The notes: generated from the letters alone by a model not told the origin. A stretch of 64,000 nucleotides of DNA from Comamonas granuli NBRC 101663 (GCF_000739995.1 NZ_BBJX01000001.1:124001-188000), one strand, 5' to 3'. Shown: positions 25,522-34,489, counted from the first letter of the stretch. Made by a program: numbers and translations.

Positions 25522-27183
25522 ATGACACGCCCCAGCCAGCTCCTGCACCCGCCCCGCCCACCCGTCCCCGCCCTGCCCGCCGCCACCGTGCTGCTGCTGC
25601 GCGATGGCGCGCAGGGGCTGGAGGTGCTGATGACGCGCCGCTCGACGCAAGCCAGTTTCGCGCCCGGTGCCTATGTGTTCCCTGGCGGCGGCATCGACGC
25701 GCTGGACGCGCAATCGCACGGTGCCGCCGCGCGCCGCGCCACGCAAAGCGACACGCAGCTCACCCAGGCCATCGCCGCCATCCGCGAGAGCTTCGAGGAG
25801 CTGGGCGTGCTGCTGGCGCGCCATGCCGATGGCCGCTGGGCCGGTGCCGACGACATCGCCCAGCTCGACCGCCAAGCCCCCTTCGCCGCACAGTGCCAGG
25901 CGCGGGGCCTGCAGCTGGCGGCCGACGGCGTATTCACGCTCGCGCGCTGGATCACCGACCGCGACCTGCCCAAGCGCTTCGACGTGCCCTTTCTCGTGGC
26001 GCGCATGCCCGAGGGCCAGACGCCCGTGGCCGACGAGGCCGAGCAGTTCGAGCCCCAGTGGGTGCGCCCGCAGGAGGCCCTGGAGCGCCATGCGGCTGGC
26101 GGCTTCTTCATGATCTTCCCGACCATCCGCACGCTGCAGCGCCTGGCGCCCTTTGCGCGCGTGGACGATGTGCTGGCCGCCTGCGCCAGCGAAGCGCCGC
26201 TGTGGACGAGCTGCCCGCGCGCCGGCCTGCTGGCCGGCAAGGAGGCGCGCTACATGGAGGACGAAATGCCCTTCGGCGAGCTGGCCCTGGTCTGCCCCGA
26301 CGGGCAGATCGCCCACCCGCTCGATTGGCAGAGCGAGCGCGCCGTGCCGCTGCTGAAGAACGTGCAGCGCCTCACCGCTCCCAACCCCGGCGTGATGACC
26401 GGCCCTGGCACCAACAGCTACCTCGTGGGCGACCCGGCCACGGGCTACATCGCCATCGACCCCGGCCCGGCGGACACCGAGCACCTGGAGCGCCTGTGGC
26501 GCGCGGCGGGCGGCGACATCCGCATGATCGTCTGCACGCACTCGCACCCCGACCATTCCCCCGGCGCCGCGCCGCTGCAGCAGATGTGCGCGCGCGCAGG
26601 GCGCGCCGCGCCGCCCGTGCTGGGCCTGCCCTCGGCCCCCACGGCGCGCGCCGACAGCCAGTTCACGCCCGACCGGTCGCTATCGAATGATGAGCTGCTC
26701 ACGCTCACCGGCAAAGGGCTGGATGGCGAAATCACCCATACCCTGCAGGTGGTGCACACGCCCGGCCACGCGGCCAACCATGTGTGCCTGCTGCTGGTGG
26801 AAGACGGCCTGCTGTTCTCCGGCGACCACATCCTCAACGGCAGCACCACCATCATCAACCCGCCCGACGGCAACATGGCCGACTACCTCGACGCGCTCGA
26901 CCGGCTCGATGCGCTGTGCGCCGAACACGGCGTGGCGTTCATCCTGCCCGCGCACGGCCATGTGCTGGGCGAGGCGCGCGCCGCCATCGCCCAGCTCAAG
27001 GGCCACCGCCTGGCGCGCGAGGCCAAGGTCATCGCCGCCATGCAGGCACTGCCCGAGGGCACGGTGGAGCAATGGGTGGAGCTGGCCTACGCCGACGTGC
27101 CGCCACGCATGTGGCCGCTGGCGCAGCGCTCGCTGATCGCGCACGTCGAGCGCATCCGCGCCCAAGGCCCGGGCAATGACTGA
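25522..27183 (+). CDS. NUDIX hydrolase / metallo-beta-lactamase-fold hydrolase fusion
   Basis: 553 residues, two enzymes in one chain. Residues of about 20-235 form a NUDIX domain of the NUDT19/RP2 type: VFPGGGIDALD, then, after an insertion, AIRESFEELGVLL (RExxEExGU). Residues of about 280-550 form an MBL-fold domain like LACTB2: THSHPDHSPGA (HxHxDH), VHTPGHAANHV, LFSGDHIL and ILPAHGHVL supply the metal ligands. NUDT19-type enzymes hydrolyse CoA derivatives; LACTB2-type enzymes are hydrolases or nucleases. The joint substrate is unknown. The start at 25522 is the first ATG after a long repeat; no strong ribosome-binding site is visible. Confidence 0.88.
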   Translation: MTRPSQLLHPPRPPVPALPAATVLLLRDGAQGLEVLMTRRSTQASFAPGAYVFPGGGIDALDAQSHGAAARRATQSDTQLTQAIAAIRESFEELGVLLARHADGRWAGADDIAQLDRQAPFAAQCQARGLQLAADGVFTLARWITDRDLPKRFDVPFLVARMPEGQTPVADEAEQFEPQWVRPQEALERHAAGGFFMIFPTIRTLQRLAPFARVDDVLAACASEAPLWTSCPRAGLLAGKEARYMEDEMPFGELALVCPDGQIAHPLDWQSERAVPLLKNVQRLTAPNPGVMTGPGTNSYLVGDPATGYIAIDPGPADTEHLERLWRAAGGDIRMIVCTHSHPDHSPGAAPLQQMCARAGRAAPPVLGLPSAPTARADSQFTPDRSLSNDELLTLTGKGLDGEITHTLQVVHTPGHAANHVCLLLVEDGLLFSGDHILNGSTTIINPPDGNMADYLDALDRLDALCAEHGVAFILPAHGHVLGEARAAIAQLKGHRLAREAKVIAAMQALPEGTVEQWVELAYADVPPRMWPLAQRSLIAHVERIRAQGPGND

Positions 27184-27193
27184 ATTGAAGTAC

Positions 27194-27303
27194 AACCCCC
27201 TGTGGCGCTGCGCGCCTTCCCCCTTCTCTGGCATTGCTGCGCAATGCGGAAGGGGGACACCCCCAGCGCGGCGGGGCGGCCCTTGCGCGGGGGCCGCTGA
27301 CCA
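27194..27303 (-). repeat. Long intergenic repeat, full copy D
   Basis: Inverse orientation on the plus strand: ACCCCCTGTGGCGCTGCGCG, TTCCCCCTTCTCT, a loop, GCGGAAGGGGGACACC, GCGGCGGGGCGGCCCTTGCG. Starts 11 bases after the stop of the NUDIX/MBL gene. Confidence 0.8.
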
Positions 27304-27356
27304 GAGTCACGCCCCTCTTTCACACCATGGATAGTGCGCAGCACGGTGCACCTCCT

Positions 27357-28145
27357 ATGCAAAAACACCCCCACCCCCCCGAAACGACGATCCGCCTGGC
27401 CAAGCGCCTGGCGGCCGAGCACGGCCTCTCGCGCAGCACCGCCGAGCAGTACATCGAGGGCGGCTGGGTCAGCGTGGACGGCCAGGTGGTCGAGCTGCCC
27501 GGCGCGCGCGTCGCGCCGCAGCAGCGCGTGACACTGGCGCCGGACGCCAGCCTGCTGGAGCTCACCCCCGTCACCCTGCTGCTGCACAAGCCGCCGGGCT
27601 ACGAGGCCGGACTGGGGCTGGAAGCCGGCGCGGCCGCGCACGGCAGCCGCAGCCAGGGCGCGCCCTCGGCGCTCACGCTGCTGAACGCGCAAAGCCACCT
27701 GCCCGAGGACGCCGCCGGCATCCGTGTGCTGCTGCGCCACTTCAAGCAACTGGAATGCTTCACGCCGCTGCCCACGCCGGCCAGCGGTCTCGTGGTCTAC
27801 ACGCAGGACCGGCGCATCGCGCGCAAGCTGCAAGAGGACATCGAGACGCTGGAGCAGGAATGCATCGTCGAGGTGGCGGGCCAGATCGCCGAGGGCGGTC
27901 TGCAAAAGCTTTGCCACGGCCTGAGCTTCAACGGCCGGCCGCTGCCGCCCATCAAGGTGAGCTGGCAGAACGAAACGCGCCTGCGCTTCGCGCTCAAGGG
28001 CATACGCCCCGGCCAGATCCCGGCCATGTGCGAGGCCGTGGGCCTGCAGGTGCGGGCCCTCAAGCGCATCCGCATCGGCCGCGTGCCGCTGGCCAAGGTG
28101 CCCGAGGGGCAGTGGCGCTACCTGCAGCCCTGGGAGAGGTTTTGA
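27357..28145 (+). CDS. RsuA/RluF-type pseudouridine synthase homologue lacking the catalytic Asp
   Basis: 262 residues: an S4 RNA-binding domain at the N terminus (TIRLAKRLAAEHGLSRSTAEQYIEGG from about residue 11, shown here only to locate it) and a RsuA/RluB/E/F-like catalytic fold. Active members have GRLDxxTSGLLLLT, where Asp is the nucleophile; here the aligned stretch reads CFTPLPTPASGLVVYTQD, so RLD is replaced by PLP. The Ser-Gly-Leu following it and the later ALKGIRPGQIPAMCEAVGLQ and LKRIRIGRVPL (typical of RluF/RluB) are kept. It may bind rRNA without modifying it. ATG 27357 chosen; ATG 27327 would add ten residues. Neither has a clear ribosome-binding site. Confidence 0.8.
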   Translation: MQKHPHPPETTIRLAKRLAAEHGLSRSTAEQYIEGGWVSVDGQVVELPGARVAPQQRVTLAPDASLLELTPVTLLLHKPPGYEAGLGLEAGAAAHGSRSQGAPSALTLLNAQSHLPEDAAGIRVLLRHFKQLECFTPLPTPASGLVVYTQDRRIARKLQEDIETLEQECIVEVAGQIAEGGLQKLCHGLSFNGRPLPPIKVSWQNETRLRFALKGIRPGQIPAMCEAVGLQVRALKRIRIGRVPLAKVPEGQWRYLQPWERF

Positions 28146-28156
28146 GAATCGCTTGC

Positions 28157-28216
28157 ACCATCAAAAATGATAGCTGCCAGCGCTTTATCTACGGGCGCCA
28201 GAGCCATTTTTGACCT
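28157..28216 (+). repeat. Short intergenic repeat (SIR) copy 4, near-consensus
   Basis: One of the best copies: TGATAGCTGCCAGCGCTTTA, TCTACGGGCGCCAGAGCC, ATTTTTGACC. It lies between the RsuA-like gene and the 3' end of rnpB (convergent). Confidence 0.85.
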
Positions 28217-28227
28217 AAAAAAAGTGT

Positions 28228-28563
28228 GAAGCGTGCCGATAAGCCGGATTCTGTGCACTGCGGTTGCCCGCAGCGTGACCGCCATTACTCTGGGCCGGGG
28301 GTCGCCCACCCGGCTCGGTGCTACCTACCCGCCAGCTCTGCGGAACCACATCAACGCTGGCCTACTTGGTATTGCTGCGCGTAGAGATTGCCCGTTTCAC
28401 CCCCAGTGGTCTACCTTGCGGCACTCCCCCGGGACTCGTCTCTGTTGCTCTGATCCTCACCTCACGGTGGGCAGCCGTTAGCTGCTACGCTGTCCTGTGC
28501 AGTCCGGACGTTCCTCCAGTGCCTGGTTTCCCAGATTGCACCAGCGGCGGTCTGGCATGCTTC
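28228..28563 (-). ncRNA. rnpB: RNase P RNA (M1 RNA)
   Basis: On the minus strand the RNA begins GAAGCATGCCAGACCGCC and ends ATCCGGCTTATCGGCACGC. Diagnostic segments are GGAGGAACGTCCGGACT near the 5' end, ACAGAGACGAGTCCC, the GGTGAAACGGGCAATCTC region and the 3' CACAGAATCCGGCTTAT, which together form the conserved P4 and loop elements of bacterial type A RNase P RNA. Length of about 336 fits. A run of seven T (28223-28217) follows the 3' end. It lies antisense between two plus-strand genes, divergent from the methyltransferase gene. Confidence 0.95.
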
Positions 28564-28572
28564 ACGGGCGTG

Positions 28573-28581
28573 ATTATCCCA
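28573..28581 (-). promoter_or_regulatory. Extended -10 promoter element of rnpB
   Basis: On the minus strand TGGGATAAT (GATAAT at 28578-28573 with TG one base upstream) lies seven bases before the inferred RNA 5' end near 28566-28563. No good -35 is seen at the expected distance, which is usual for extended -10 promoters. Confidence 0.5.
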
Positions 28582-28617
28582 GACCCCGGCCCTTCGCTGT
28601 TTTGCCATGCAGACACC

Positions 28618-29226
28618 ATGACCACCGCCTCCACCGCGCATTTCGACAGCGCCGCCCGCGACTGGGACCAGCGCCCCCTGTCGCAGCAACTGGCCGCCCT
28701 GCCCCCCCTTGTGCTCGCCCGGCTGCCGCTGGCGGCGACCGACCAGGTGCTGGACTTCGGCGCGGGCACCGGCCTGCTGGCCACCGCCATCGCGCCGCAC
28801 GTGGCGCAGGTCACGGCGCTGGACATGTCCGCGGCCATGCTGCAGGTGCTCGACGCCAAGGGCTTTGCCAACATCGTCACGCGCCAGGGCGACATCTTCG
28901 ACGGCCTGCCCGGGCGCTACCACGCCATCGTGAGCTGCATGGCCCTGCACCATGTGGCGGACACCGCCGCGCTGCTGCGCACCTTCGCCGCGGCGCTGCA
29001 CCCGGGCGGGCGCATCGCGCTGGTGGACCTGTACGCCGAGGACGGGAGCTTTCACGGCGACAACGCCGCCAAGGGCGTGCAGCATTTCGGCTTTGCCCCC
29101 GCGGCCCTGCAGGCGCTGGCACAGGCAGCGGGCCTGACCGACATCGGGTGCAGCGACATCCTGCGCCTGCGCCACCGCAACGGCCGGGACTACCCGCTGT
29201 TCCTCCTGACGGGCCGCAAGCCTTGA
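28618..29226 (+). CDS. Class I SAM-dependent methyltransferase
   Basis: 202 residues. Motif I is VLDFGAGTGLLATAIAP, followed by VTALDMSAAMLQVL (acidic end of beta 2), the motif near IVSCMALHHVAD (motif IV region) and HPGGRIALVDLYAEDGSFH. This is a Methyltransf_11/25 type, small-molecule or quinone methylase-like; the substrate cannot be told. ATG 28618 was chosen because the protein start (MTTASTAHFDSAARDWD) resembles other family members; the upstream reading frame overlaps rnpB and is not credible. Divergent from rnpB. Confidence 0.88.
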   Translation: MTTASTAHFDSAARDWDQRPLSQQLAALPPLVLARLPLAATDQVLDFGAGTGLLATAIAPHVAQVTALDMSAAMLQVLDAKGFANIVTRQGDIFDGLPGRYHAIVSCMALHHVADTAALLRTFAAALHPGGRIALVDLYAEDGSFHGDNAAKGVQHFGFAPAALQALAQAAGLTDIGCSDILRLRHRNGRDYPLFLLTGRKP

Positions 29227-29320
29227 GCGCGGTGCGCCGGCATAACCATATGGCCGATGCTGTAGAACAGCTGGTTCAGAATGCCAGCTACCGTTTTTCT
29301 TCGGCCCTACAGGAGAAGCC

Positions 29321-30241
29321 ATGAAAGTTGACAACGTTCTGCAGACCATAGGCAATACGCCGCACATCCGCATCAACCGCCTGTTCGGCGCGCAGGCCCA
29401 GGTGTGGATCAAGTCCGAGCGCAGCAACCCCGGCGGCTCGATCAAGGACCGCATCGCGCTGTCCATGGTGGAAGACGCCGAGAAGTCCGGCGCGCTCAAG
29501 CCCGGCGGCACCATCATCGAGCCCACCAGCGGCAACACTGGCATCGGCCTGGCGCTGGTGGCCGCCGTCAAGGGCTACAAGCTCATCCTCGTGATGCCCG
29601 ACAGCATGAGCCTGGAGCGCCGCCGCCTGATGCTCGCCTACGGCGCGCAGTTCGACCTCACGCCGCGCGAGAAAGGCATGAAGGGCGCCATCGCCCGCGC
29701 CGAGGAGCTGGCCGCGCAGACGCCCGGCGCCTGGATTCCGCAGCAGTTCGAGAACCCCGCCAACGCCGACGTGCACGCGCGCACCACGGCGCAGGAAATC
29801 CTGGCCGACTTCCCCGACGGGCTGGACGCGCTCATCACCGGCGTGGGCACGGGCGGGCACCTCACGGGTTGCGCGCGCGTGCTCAAGCAGCATTTCCCGC
29901 AGCTCAAGGTCTACGCCGTGGAGCCCACGCTCTCGCCGGTGATCTCGGGCGGCCAGCCCGGCCCCCACCCCATCCAGGGCCTGGGCGCGGGCTTCATCCC
30001 CAAGAACCTCGACACCCGCCTGCTCGACGGCGTGATCACCATCGACGCCGAGCCCGCGCGCGAATACGCCCGCCGCGCCGCGCGCGAGGAAGGCCTGCTC
30101 GTGGGCATCTCCTCGGGCGCCACGCTGGCGGCCATTGCGCACAAGCTGCCCGAGCTGCCCGCAGGCGCGCGCGTGCTGGGCTTCAACTACGACACGGGCG
30201 AGCGCTACCTGTCGGTCGAGGGCTTCCTGCCCACCGCTTGA
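29321..30241 (+). CDS. cysK: Cysteine synthase A (O-acetylserine sulfhydrylase)
   Basis: 306-residue PLP enzyme forming cysteine from O-acetylserine and sulfide. The PLP lysine is in [11 protein letters not shown]; the substrate loop is [11 protein letters not shown]; the phosphate-binding loop is [10 protein letters not shown]. Segments [15 protein letters not shown] and [10 protein letters not shown] are closer to CysK than to CysM, although the length (306) is nearer CysM. AGGAG lies eight bases before the ATG (ACAGGAGAAGCC). Convergent with ald, 13 bases between stops. Confidence 0.92.
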   Translation: MKVDNVLQTIGNTPHIRINRLFGAQAQVWIKSERSNPGGSIKDRIALSMVEDAEKSGALKPGGTIIEPTSGNTGIGLALVAAVKGYKLILVMPDSMSLERRRLMLAYGAQFDLTPREKGMKGAIARAEELAAQTPGAWIPQQFENPANADVHARTTAQEILADFPDGLDALITGVGTGGHLTGCARVLKQHFPQLKVYAVEPTLSPVISGGQPGPHPIQGLGAGFIPKNLDTRLLDGVITIDAEPAREYARRAAREEGLLVGISSGATLAAIAHKLPELPAGARVLGFNYDTGERYLSVEGFLPTA

Positions 30242-30254
30242 GAGCGCGCCGGGC

Positions 30255-31370
30255 TCACGCCAGCACGGCGTGCGCCGGCACGCAGTCCAGCCCCAGGGCG
30301 TGCGCCACGGCCGCGTGGGTGATGTGCCCGCGGGCCACCTGCAGGCCCTGGCGCAGGTGCGGGTCGTCGCGCATGGCCTGCTGCCAGCCTTGGTCGGCCA
30401 GGGCCAGAACATGCCGCAGCGTGGCGTGGTTCAGCGCCTGGGTGGCGGTGCGCGCCACCGCCCCCGGCATATTGGCCACGCAGTAGTGCAGCACGCCATC
30501 GACCAGGAAGGTGGGCTCGGCATGCGTGGTCGGGCGCGAAGTCTCGAAGCAGCCGCCCTGGTCTATGGCCACATCGACCAGCACTGCGCCCTTCTTCATG
30601 CGCGCCACCAGCGCGCGCGACACCAGCCGGGGCGCGCGCGCTCCGGGGACCAGCACGCTGCCGATCACCAGGTCGGCGCCCAGGACGGCCTCCTCGATGT
30701 TCTGGGCATGCGAGAACAGCGTGTGCACGCGGTTGCCCCACACCAGGTCGAGCTGGCGCAGGCGGTCCACGCGGGTGTCGAGCACCGTGACCAGCGCGCC
30801 CAGGCCCGCGGCCATCTGCGCCGCCTGGGTTCCCACGGTGCCGGCCCCCAGGATGACCACCTGCGCCGGCGCAACCCCGGGGACGCCGCCCAGCAGCACG
30901 CCCATGCCGCCCTGGGACTTCTGCAGGTAGAAGGCACCGGCCTGGACGGCCAGACGCCCGGCAACCTCGCTCATGGGAGCGAGCAGGGGCAGCTCACCGC
31001 CCGGGCCGGTGACGGTCTCGTAGGCAATGCCTATGGTGCCCGCTTGCTGCAGTGCAGCGGCCAGCGCCGGATCGGCCGCCAGGTGCAGGTAGGTGAAGAG
31101 GATCTGCCCCGCGCGCAGCAGCGCCTGCTCGGACGGCTGGGGTTCCTTGACCTTGACGAGCAGGTCGCAGGCGGCAAAGACCTCGGCCGCGTCCGGCACG
31201 ATCTGCGCGCCGGCCGCCTGGTACTGGCCGTCGCCCAGGCCTGCGGCCTCGCCCGCGCCCGCCTGTACCCGCACCGTGTGCCCGCGCGCCGTGAGCTCGC
31301 GCACGCTGGCGGGCGTGAGCCCCACGCGGTATTCGTGGTTCTTGATTTCCTTGGGTACACCGATGCGCAT
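30255..31370 (-). CDS. ald: Alanine dehydrogenase
   Basis: 371 residues, the normal Ald length. Catalyses NAD-dependent reversible deamination of L-alanine to pyruvate and ammonia. The start MRIGVPKEIKNHEYRVGLTP is canonical; catalytic Lys and His lie in VKVKEPQ and TYLHLAAD; the Rossmann loop reads VVILGAGTVGTQAA; DVAIDQGGCFETS and the following H-x-x-P region are also kept. Single gene; the 104-base spacer upstream carries no obvious regulator site. Confidence 0.95.
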   Translation of the reverse strand: MRIGVPKEIKNHEYRVGLTPASVRELTARGHTVRVQAGAGEAAGLGDGQYQAAGAQIVPDAAEVFAACDLLVKVKEPQPSEQALLRAGQILFTYLHLAADPALAAALQQAGTIGIAYETVTGPGGELPLLAPMSEVAGRLAVQAGAFYLQKSQGGMGVLLGGVPGVAPAQVVILGAGTVGTQAAQMAAGLGALVTVLDTRVDRLRQLDLVWGNRVHTLFSHAQNIEEAVLGADLVIGSVLVPGARAPRLVSRALVARMKKGAVLVDVAIDQGGCFETSRPTTHAEPTFLVDGVLHYCVANMPGAVARTATQALNHATLRHVLALADQGWQQAMRDDPHLRQGLQVARGHITHAAVAHALGLDCVPAHAVLA

Positions 31371-31474
31371 ACATCCCCCGCTGGAGCAGTCAGGCCAGTG
31401 CACAGTGTGCGCAGCTTGGCCGGCGGGGGCAAGCGGCGCCTGGCCGGCCGGCATGCCGCCCCGGGGGCCGCTGG

Positions 31475-32332
31475 CTACGCCACCCAGCAGCCGCTGAGCA
31501 GCCCGGCGGGGCGCTCGCTGGCGCACACCTGGGCGCTGGCCTCCCAGGCGTCGCGCTGCACGTTCAGGCCCGCGTAGACGCCGTAGCCCTGGCCCGCGCG
31601 GATCACGCCGCCGGCCACCAGGCTCTCGCCCGCCTTGATCGCGCCCTGGGCGACGATGTCGTGCGCGGCACGTATGCCCCAGCCCGCCTCGATGTGGCCC
31701 GCGCCCGTGAGCGCCCCCCCGGCGACGATGCCGTGGCCCGCGCGCAGGTCGCCGCCGCAGTCGATCTGGCCGCCCACCCGCAGGCCCTTGCCGCAGGCCA
31801 CGCCCGCGTGCGCCCACAGGTCCTGGCCCACCAGGGCGTGGCCTGCCAGCACCAGAGGACCATGGCACAGTAGGTCCCAGGCCACGCGCGCATCGCCGCC
31901 GCCCGTGCAGGCGCCGTGCACCTCTGCGCCCCAGGCGCAGCGCAGGTCGCCGCCCACCTGCAGCGCGCCCTGGCAGACCAGGGCGCCTTCTGCGCGCAGG
32001 TCCTCGCCCACGCCCAAGGGGCCGTGCACGCGCAGGCCCGCACCGGCGCGCACCGAGCGGCCCACGCGCAGCCGGCCTGCCTCGATGGGGCCGCGCACCA
32101 CCAGCGTGCCGGCAAACACCAGGGCCTCGGCGTCGAGCGCCTCCAGCGTGAGCACCTCGTTGGTGGGGCCGAACTGCTCCAGCAGCCAGCAGGCATCGTC
32201 CACCCGCCCGGCGGCCACCAGGGTGTCGAGCGCCTGCTGGTAGCCGCCGCCGTCCTGCACGTGGCGCGAGAACCAGCGGAAGCCGTCGGCGCAGGGGCTC
32301 TTGGCCCGCAGAAAACGCTTGGTGAACTCCAT
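31475..32332 (-). CDS. Predicted beta-solenoid (bactofilin-like repeat) protein
   Basis: 285 residues. The first 55 or so are ordinary globular sequence (FRWFSRHVQDGGGYQQALD). From about residue 70 to 265 the chain is a regular run of short Gly/Ala/Leu-rich units of the G-x-L-x-A/V-G-x-x type (for example LRVGGQIDCGGDLRAGHGI), which is how right-handed beta-helices and bactofilins look. There is no signal peptide or membrane helix. Start: GAGAGG lies seven bases before the ATG at 32332, whereas the ATG six bases upstream would overlap it, so 32332 is preferred. I cannot name the family; it is unlike the bactofilin encoded at 49882-50421. Confidence 0.7.
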   Translation of the reverse strand: MEFTKRFLRAKSPCADGFRWFSRHVQDGGGYQQALDTLVAAGRVDDACWLLEQFGPTNEVLTLEALDAEALVFAGTLVVRGPIEAGRLRVGRSVRAGAGLRVHGPLGVGEDLRAEGALVCQGALQVGGDLRCAWGAEVHGACTGGGDARVAWDLLCHGPLVLAGHALVGQDLWAHAGVACGKGLRVGGQIDCGGDLRAGHGIVAGGALTGAGHIEAGWGIRAAHDIVAQGAIKAGESLVAGGVIRAGQGYGVYAGLNVQRDAWEASAQVCASERPAGLLSGCWVA

Positions 32333-32755
32333 TGCCATACCTCTCTATGCCCGGCATGCGTGCCAGGCCCGGCGTGGCCTGCTGTGCCGGGCCGCGCCAA
32401 GAAACCAGGCCGCTGCCGGGCGGGCAGGCGGCCACCATCGCGCGGGGCATGGGGCCCGGCGATGCAAGTGACTGCGCGAATCAGAGGGAGGGGTGGGATC
32501 GCCGGGCCGAGGAATGTGCAACCGGCTTGTGCAGCCAGCGCGCCGCGCACCCGGCCGGCGGGCGGCGGCACGCCCCGGGGGGGCAGACAATGGTCAAGAT
32601 GGGCACGGGCGCAGCGATGGGGGTTGGACGTCCAGGGCGCGCATGGTAGCCGCAGGGCCTTGTCGCACGCAAGCGCGGGGCCATCGCGGCCAGGCGACGC
32701 CCTAAAATCGGCATCCCCCCGCACTGATTGCCCGATGACCACGGGCCTGCATGCC
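32333..32755. other. Divergent intergenic region without a credible gene
   Basis: About 420 bases between the beta-solenoid gene (minus) and the FAD oxidoreductase gene (plus). Reading frames here have no ribosome-binding site and low-complexity translations. A TAAAAT hexamer at 32703-32708 could be a -10 element for the oxidoreductase gene. I saw no member of either repeat family. Confidence 0.5.
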
Positions 32756-34489
32756 ATGATCCGCCTGTCCGAACTGCGGCTGCCGCTGTCTGCGCTGCCC
32801 ACCGACCCCGAGCAACACCCCGTCGACGCGCTGCGCGCCCTGGCCGCGCAGACCCTGGGTACGCCCCCCGAGGCGATCGCGCAGGTGCATGTGCACAAGC
32901 GCAGCTTCGATGCGCGCAAGGCCGATCTGCTGGCCGTGTACATCGTCGATCTGACGCTGACTGGCCCCGCCCAGGAAAGCGCCCTGCTCGCACGGCACGC
33001 GGGCCAGCCGCACATCCAGCCCACGCCCGACATGGCCTGGCGCCCCGTGGGCCAGGCCCCGGCCGGCCTGCGCGAACGCCCGGTGGTGGTGGGCTTTGGC
33101 CCCTGCGGCATCTTCGCGGCGCTGGTGCTCGCGCAGATGGGCCTGCGGCCCATCGTGCTCGAGCGCGGCAAGGCGGTGCGCGAGCGCACCCAGGACACCT
33201 GGGGCCTGTGGCGCAAGCGCGAGTTGAACCCCGAGAGCAATGTGCAGTTCGGCGAGGGCGGCGCGGGCACCTTCTCCGACGGCAAGCTCTACAGCCAGAT
33301 CAAGGACCCGCGCCACCTGGGCCGCAAGGTGATGGAGGAGTTCGTGCAGGCCGGCGCGCCGCCCGAGATCCTGTACGTGGCGCACCCGCACATCGGCACC
33401 TTCAAGCTCGTCAAGGTGGTGGAAACCTTGCGCGAGCAGATCATCGCGCTGGGCGGCGAGGTGCGCTTCCAGCAGCGCGTGACCGACGTGCTCATCGAGC
33501 AGGACGGCGCCGGCCAGCGCCGGCTGCACGGCCTGCGCGTGCTCGACCAGGCCACGGGCGAGACCCACGAGCTGGAGGCGCGCCACGTGGTGATGGCCCT
33601 GGGCCACAGCGCGCGCGACACCTTCGCCATGCTGCACGAGCGCGGCGTGCACATGCAGGCCAAGCCGTTCTCGGTGGGCTTTCGCATCGAGCACCCGCAG
33701 GGCGTGATCGACCGCGCGCGCTGGGGCCGCCACGCCGGCCACCCGCTGCTGGGTGCGGCCGACTACAAGCTGGTGCACCACGCCAGCAACGGCCGCACGG
33801 CCTACAGCTTCTGCATGTGCCCCGGCGGCACCGTGGTGGCGGCGACCAGCGAGAGCGGCCGCGTGGTGACCAACGGCATGAGCCAGTATTCGCGCAACGA
33901 GCGCAATGCCAACGCCGGCATGGTGGTAGGCATAGACCCGCAGGACTACCCCACCGACCCGGCCGCGTTCGAGGCCCAGCTCGGCGCCACCTACGGCGTG
34001 GAAGCGCTGAAGGACGGCGCACACCACCCCCTGTCGGGCATCGTGCTGCAGCGCCAGTTGGAGTCCAACGCCTACCTGCTGGGCGGCAGCAACTACAACG
34101 CGCCGGCCCAGCTCGTGGGCGATTTTCTGGCGGGCCGGGCCTCGCAGGCGCTGGGCAGCGTGGAGCCCTCGTACAAGCCCGGCGTGACGCCCTGCGACCT
34201 GCGCGCGGCCCTGCCCGGCTACGCCACCGAGGCGCTGCGCGAGGCCCTGCCCGCCTTCGGCCGCAAGATCAAGGGCTTCGACATGCACGACGCCGTGCTC
34301 ACCGGCGTGGAGACGCGCACCTCCTCACCGCTCAAGATCGGCCGGGGCGAGGACTTCCAGAGCCTCAACACTTCGGGCCTGTACCCGGCGGGCGAAGGAG
34401 CGAGCTACGCCGGCGGCATTCTCTCGGCCGGCGTGGACGGCATCAAGGTGGGCGAGGCCGTGGCACGAACAATGCTCACAACCCCCTGA
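32756..34489 (+). CDS. FAD-dependent oxidoreductase, COG2509 family
   Basis: 577 residues. An N-terminal domain (MIRLSELRLPLSALP, then HVHKRSFDARK) precedes a Rossmann FAD-binding motif (VVVGFGPCGIFAALVLAQMG, about residue 105). NVQFGEGGAGTFSDGKLYSQ is the hallmark of the COG2509 dehydrogenases; a second dinucleotide-contact region lies around VVMALGHSARDTFAML. C-terminal GLYPAGEGASYAGGILSAG closes the FAD site. The reaction is not established for the family. I preferred ATG 32756 (as in homologues) over 32735. No neighbour suggests a pathway. Confidence 0.85.
   Translation: MIRLSELRLPLSALPTDPEQHPVDALRALAAQTLGTPPEAIAQVHVHKRSFDARKADLLAVYIVDLTLTGPAQESALLARHAGQPHIQPTPDMAWRPVGQAPAGLRERPVVVGFGPCGIFAALVLAQMGLRPIVLERGKAVRERTQDTWGLWRKRELNPESNVQFGEGGAGTFSDGKLYSQIKDPRHLGRKVMEEFVQAGAPPEILYVAHPHIGTFKLVKVVETLREQIIALGGEVRFQQRVTDVLIEQDGAGQRRLHGLRVLDQATGETHELEARHVVMALGHSARDTFAMLHERGVHMQAKPFSVGFRIEHPQGVIDRARWGRHAGHPLLGAADYKLVHHASNGRTAYSFCMCPGGTVVAATSESGRVVTNGMSQYSRNERNANAGMVVGIDPQDYPTDPAAFEAQLGATYGVEALKDGAHHPLSGIVLQRQLESNAYLLGGSNYNAPAQLVGDFLAGRASQALGSVEPSYKPGVTPCDLRAALPGYATEALREALPAFGRKIKGFDMHDAVLTGVETRTSSPLKIGRGEDFQSLNTSGLYPAGEGASYAGGILSAGVDGIKVGEAVARTMLTTP

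Noticed and set aside
28318-28617. N-terminal extension of the methyltransferase over rnpB
   Set aside because: This sequence is the complement of the RNase P RNA; the protein family starts at about 28618.
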